Assembly: GCA_036496265.1 (NCBI GenBank)
Contig: DASXLL010000267.1
Location: forward strand, 1 to 7,529
Direction of reading: 5' to 3'
DNA: 7,529 nucleotides
From: CAYLLN01 sp036496265
Lineage (GTDB): Bacteria; Planctomycetota; Planctomycetia; Pirellulales; Pirellulaceae
This document shows, piece by piece, positions 6,139 through 7,529 of this stretch. The notes beneath the pieces are model-generated. The model saw nothing but the letters and a program-made list of their open reading frames with translations, had not been told where the DNA came from and searched no databases. Each line of letters begins with the position of its first letter. Within the stretch, counting starts at the first letter, position 1. The position numbers and the translations under genes are program-made.

Positions 6139-6819
6139 TTAGTTCGCAAACAGCCACAAATTGTTGATCTGGCCATCGATCCGTTCGACATGCCATTCTA
6201 CGGACCCAAAGCCAGCTTGTTTGAGTGCTTGCACCGCTTGCTGGAGCCAGTACGTTTCATATCGTGAACCGTCCCGTTCCAACGCGTTGAGGCATTTCGC
6301 TATGTCGAGGCCCTCGGCGCGAGTTGCCACATACCTTGCCGGCTGCATTAAGCAGCAGCCGTCAGGCTTGATCTGCGGAGTCGCTTCGCGGTCGAGAATG
6401 AACGTCGTCGCTGCCCACGCCGTATCATCGTGGTTGCGAACATCGTAATACGGCGTGACTTCCCACAGCTTGTGTTCTGAATCTTCCCAGATCACGTGAT
6501 TGATCCAACGACAGTAGAGGGGCGTTGCAACGGGACCATTCCTCACCATCGGACCCGAATCGGCCAGCGCCCACCCACTGGCAAAACCTCCACCGCGTTC
6601 AATCACAAATCGATTGACGTTTTGATAACACTTGCCAGGCCGCGCGTCGGGCCAGGCCACTGCGGACACAGTTACGGCGGCGTTCAGATCAAGCGCCCGA
6701 AGGTCCTGGTTTTCGGCAGGTTGAATTCGACCACTGCCGCTCGTGGCAGGAAGCTGAAACGGCGCAGGCTCCTCGGGTGGATTTATTGTGCCCTGAGACT
6801 GAAGGTGAGGCGCTGCCAT
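6139..6819 (-). CDS. Hypothetical protein with Cys...GW...HxxW...VTP motif
   Basis: The function is unknown. The start at 6819 is well supported: AGGAG lies 8 nt upstream, and the frame further upstream is low-complexity Arg-rich translation with no likely start. The 226-residue product has no signal peptide or membrane segment. Residues 1-40 are Pro/Gln-rich. The core, about 45-125, has KCYQNVNRFV (63-72), a Gly-rich turn (76-78), GWAL (82-85), NHVIWED (107-113) and LWEVTPYYD (118-126). From memory, the order Cys-x2-Asn-Val, GG, GW, His-x-Val-Trp, Leu-x-x-Val-Thr-Pro recurs in uncharacterised bacterial proteins, sometimes joined to zinc-binding motifs. The spaced Cys64 and His108 could be catalytic or metal-binding, but that is speculation. 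A C-terminal helix-rich part contains CLNALERDG and LQQAVQALKQAGF. It lies between the HDOD gene and the TolC-family gene, same strand, separated from each by more than 160 bp. Confidence 0.8.
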   Translation of the reverse strand: MAAPHLQSQGTINPPEEPAPFQLPATSGSGRIQPAENQDLRALDLNAAVTVSAVAWPDARPGKCYQNVNRFVIERGGGFASGWALADSGPMVRNGPVATPLYCRWINHVIWEDSEHKLWEVTPYYDVRNHDDTAWAATTFILDREATPQIKPDGCCLMQPARYVATRAEGLDIAKCLNALERDGSRYETYWLQQAVQALKQAGFGSVEWHVERIDGQINNLWLFAN

Positions 6820-6827
6820 TCGGATCG

Positions 6828-6832
6828 CTCCT
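6828..6832 (-). promoter_or_regulatory. Strong Shine-Dalgarno site of the hypothetical gene
   Basis: AGGAG on the minus strand is 8 nt before the ATG at 6819. This decides the start against the longer frame reaching 6963. It is the best ribosome site in the window; the TolC-family gene and the CX4CH gene have none. Confidence 0.75.
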
Positions 6833-6833
6833 G

Positions 6834-6854
6834 GTCGGCCTGAATCTGGCCGAC
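6834..6854 (-). promoter_or_regulatory. Leader hairpin abutting the Shine-Dalgarno site
   Basis: GTCGGCC (6834-6840) and GGCCGAC (6848-6854) form a perfect 7-bp GC-rich stem with a 7-nt loop. In the minus-strand transcript the hairpin ends one base before the AGGAG site of the gene starting at 6819. It could influence ribosome access or mRNA stability, or be a protein-binding dyad in DNA. No regulator is identified. Confidence 0.45.
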
Positions 6855-6945
6855 GACAGAAGCACCTGCCTCTAATACGGCCTCGAATTCTCCAGGGCGA
6901 ATTCGAGCCGCGCACGCCACATAGCTTGCGAGATCGTAAATTGGC

Positions 6946-6975
6946 AAGATAACGGTGCCACAAAATCGTTATCTT
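6946..6975 (-). repeat. Perfect 9-bp inverted repeat just after the HDOD gene stop
   Basis: AAGATAACG (6946-6954) and CGTTATCTT (6967-6975) are exact complements around a 12-nt loop, starting 6 bp beyond the HDOD stop codon. The stem is A/T-rich and has no following T-run, so terminator function is doubtful. A binding site for a regulator of the downstream minus-strand gene, or a 3'-end stabilising hairpin, would fit equally well. The remaining intergenic sequence to 6820 shows nothing else clear apart from the leader hairpin. Confidence 0.55.
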
Positions 6976-6981
6976 CGACGC

Positions 6982-7529
6982 TTAGCCAGCGGCGGCTAAA
7001 GATGACGCTTTTTCAAGTGCCCCGTCTAGCTCTTCCCAGATGATGGCTAGGGTCACCTGATCAAGCCCCAGGCCGCGATAGATCTCGTCCGGCGGCGGCG
7101 GACAGTTATGAACGCCGAGCGACGTGACGCCAGCCCGGCTGCAGAGGTAGTTGGCGACGGCCACTACGTTTACAAGCTCTTTGTGTTGGCCGTCGTAACA
7201 CCACGGCTGATGGTGATAAGTGATCGCGTCGGCCACGCTGTCAGGAAAATTCCAGCGACGGGCGACAAAGCCGCCTAGCATCGCATGATCGAACGAGAGC
7301 AAGCGTGACTCGGCCACATGGGTCGGGGTTTGCTCGTTGATTAAATCGATCAGCTTATGGAAATGGAGGCATAGGGTTTGATCAATCAGGATGAGGCCGA
7401 GATCGTGCAGCAAGCCGGCAATATACGCCTCTTCGCAACCGGAAAGACCGCAAACGCGAGCGACCAGGCGCGAGGCAACCGCGACACCAACACAATGCGA
7501 CCACAAGTTCTCGCGACTGTAATTTCCAT
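6982..7529 (-). CDS. HDOD/HD-domain signalling protein, 5' end outside the window
   Basis: This is the C-terminal part of a protein with an HDOD-type (HD-related) helical domain, typical of bacterial signalling and regulatory proteins. The frame is open through the right edge at 7529: the residues before the in-frame TTG at 7506 (NYSREN) continue the domain, so that codon is unlikely to be the true start. Numbering from the TTG-encoded residue, the visible landmarks are WSH (His4), AGLLHDLGLI (His34-Asp35), FDHAMLGGFVARRWNFP (His74) and the YHHQP motif (His98-His99). Many HDOD proteins have lost HD metal ligands, but here most appear kept, so phosphodiesterase-like activity cannot be excluded. 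The protein ends about 45 residues after the last recognisable helix with Ala-rich sequence. Any receiver or sensor domain would be upstream, unseen. The gene is on the same strand as the next gene, 162 bp away. Confidence 0.88.
   Translation of the reverse strand, partial: GNYSRENLWSHCVGVAVASRLVARVCGLSGCEEAYIAGLLHDLGLILIDQTLCLHFHKLIDLINEQTPTHVAESRLLSFDHAMLGGFVARRWNFPDSVADAITYHHQPWCYDGQHKELVNVVAVANYLCSRAGVTSLGVHNCPPPPDEIYRGLGLDQVTLAIIWEELDGALEKASSLAAAG

Noticed and set aside
5650..6267. Plus-strand open frame (205 codons) across the TolC leader
   Set aside because: It is antisense to the TolC start and to the 3' end of the hypothetical gene, with no domain, ribosome site or plausible protein composition.
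6820..6963. N-terminal extension of the hypothetical gene to 6963
   Set aside because: The strong AGGAG site supports the ATG at 6819; the extra 48 residues are Arg/Gly-rich and cross the leader hairpin.

Overview
The window looks like chromosomal DNA from a planctomycete, probably a Pirellulales-like lineage. This is an inference from gene types: a secreted protein with a paralogue-rich planctomycete layout and a CX4CH haem-type motif, a TolC-family protein with long proline-rich extensions, and inconsistent use of Shine-Dalgarno sites. No rRNA or other phylogenetic marker is present, and I see no tRNA, ncRNA or CRISPR array.

Left end (1-1355): a fragment of mobile DNA. A serine recombinase on the minus strand has an intact catalytic domain but stops just after its recombinase domain. 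Its TGA stop coincides with what looks like the terminus of an IS3-like insertion sequence (1-56). At its other end the reading frame stays open for 87 more codons without a usable start codon, right up to the stop of the neighbouring gene. GC content drops sharply at this junction. The recombinase is therefore probably a relic, cut at both ends.

Middle (1356-5872): three chromosomal genes. apbE (minus) encodes an exported FAD:protein FMN transferase. Across a 125-bp intergenic region it is divergent from a plus-strand gene for a secreted protein with a CX4CH motif. That gene converges, with only 9 bp between the stop codons, on a minus-strand gene for a 736-residue TolC-type outer-membrane protein. 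ApbE and the CX4CH protein both suggest extracytoplasmic redox chemistry, but no flavoprotein target, membrane-fusion protein or pump is visible here to complete a pathway.

Right end (5873-7529): the tolC leader holds a 10-bp GC hairpin. Upstream, also on the minus strand, lie a small hypothetical gene with a strong ribosome binding site abutted by a hairpin, and the 3' part of an HDOD/HD-domain signalling gene that runs off the window. A 9-bp inverted repeat directly follows the HDOD stop. I did not find a convincing new multi-gene system. The most notable observations are the doubly truncated recombinase with its long N-terminal extension, the CX4CH secreted protein, and the leader hairpins.
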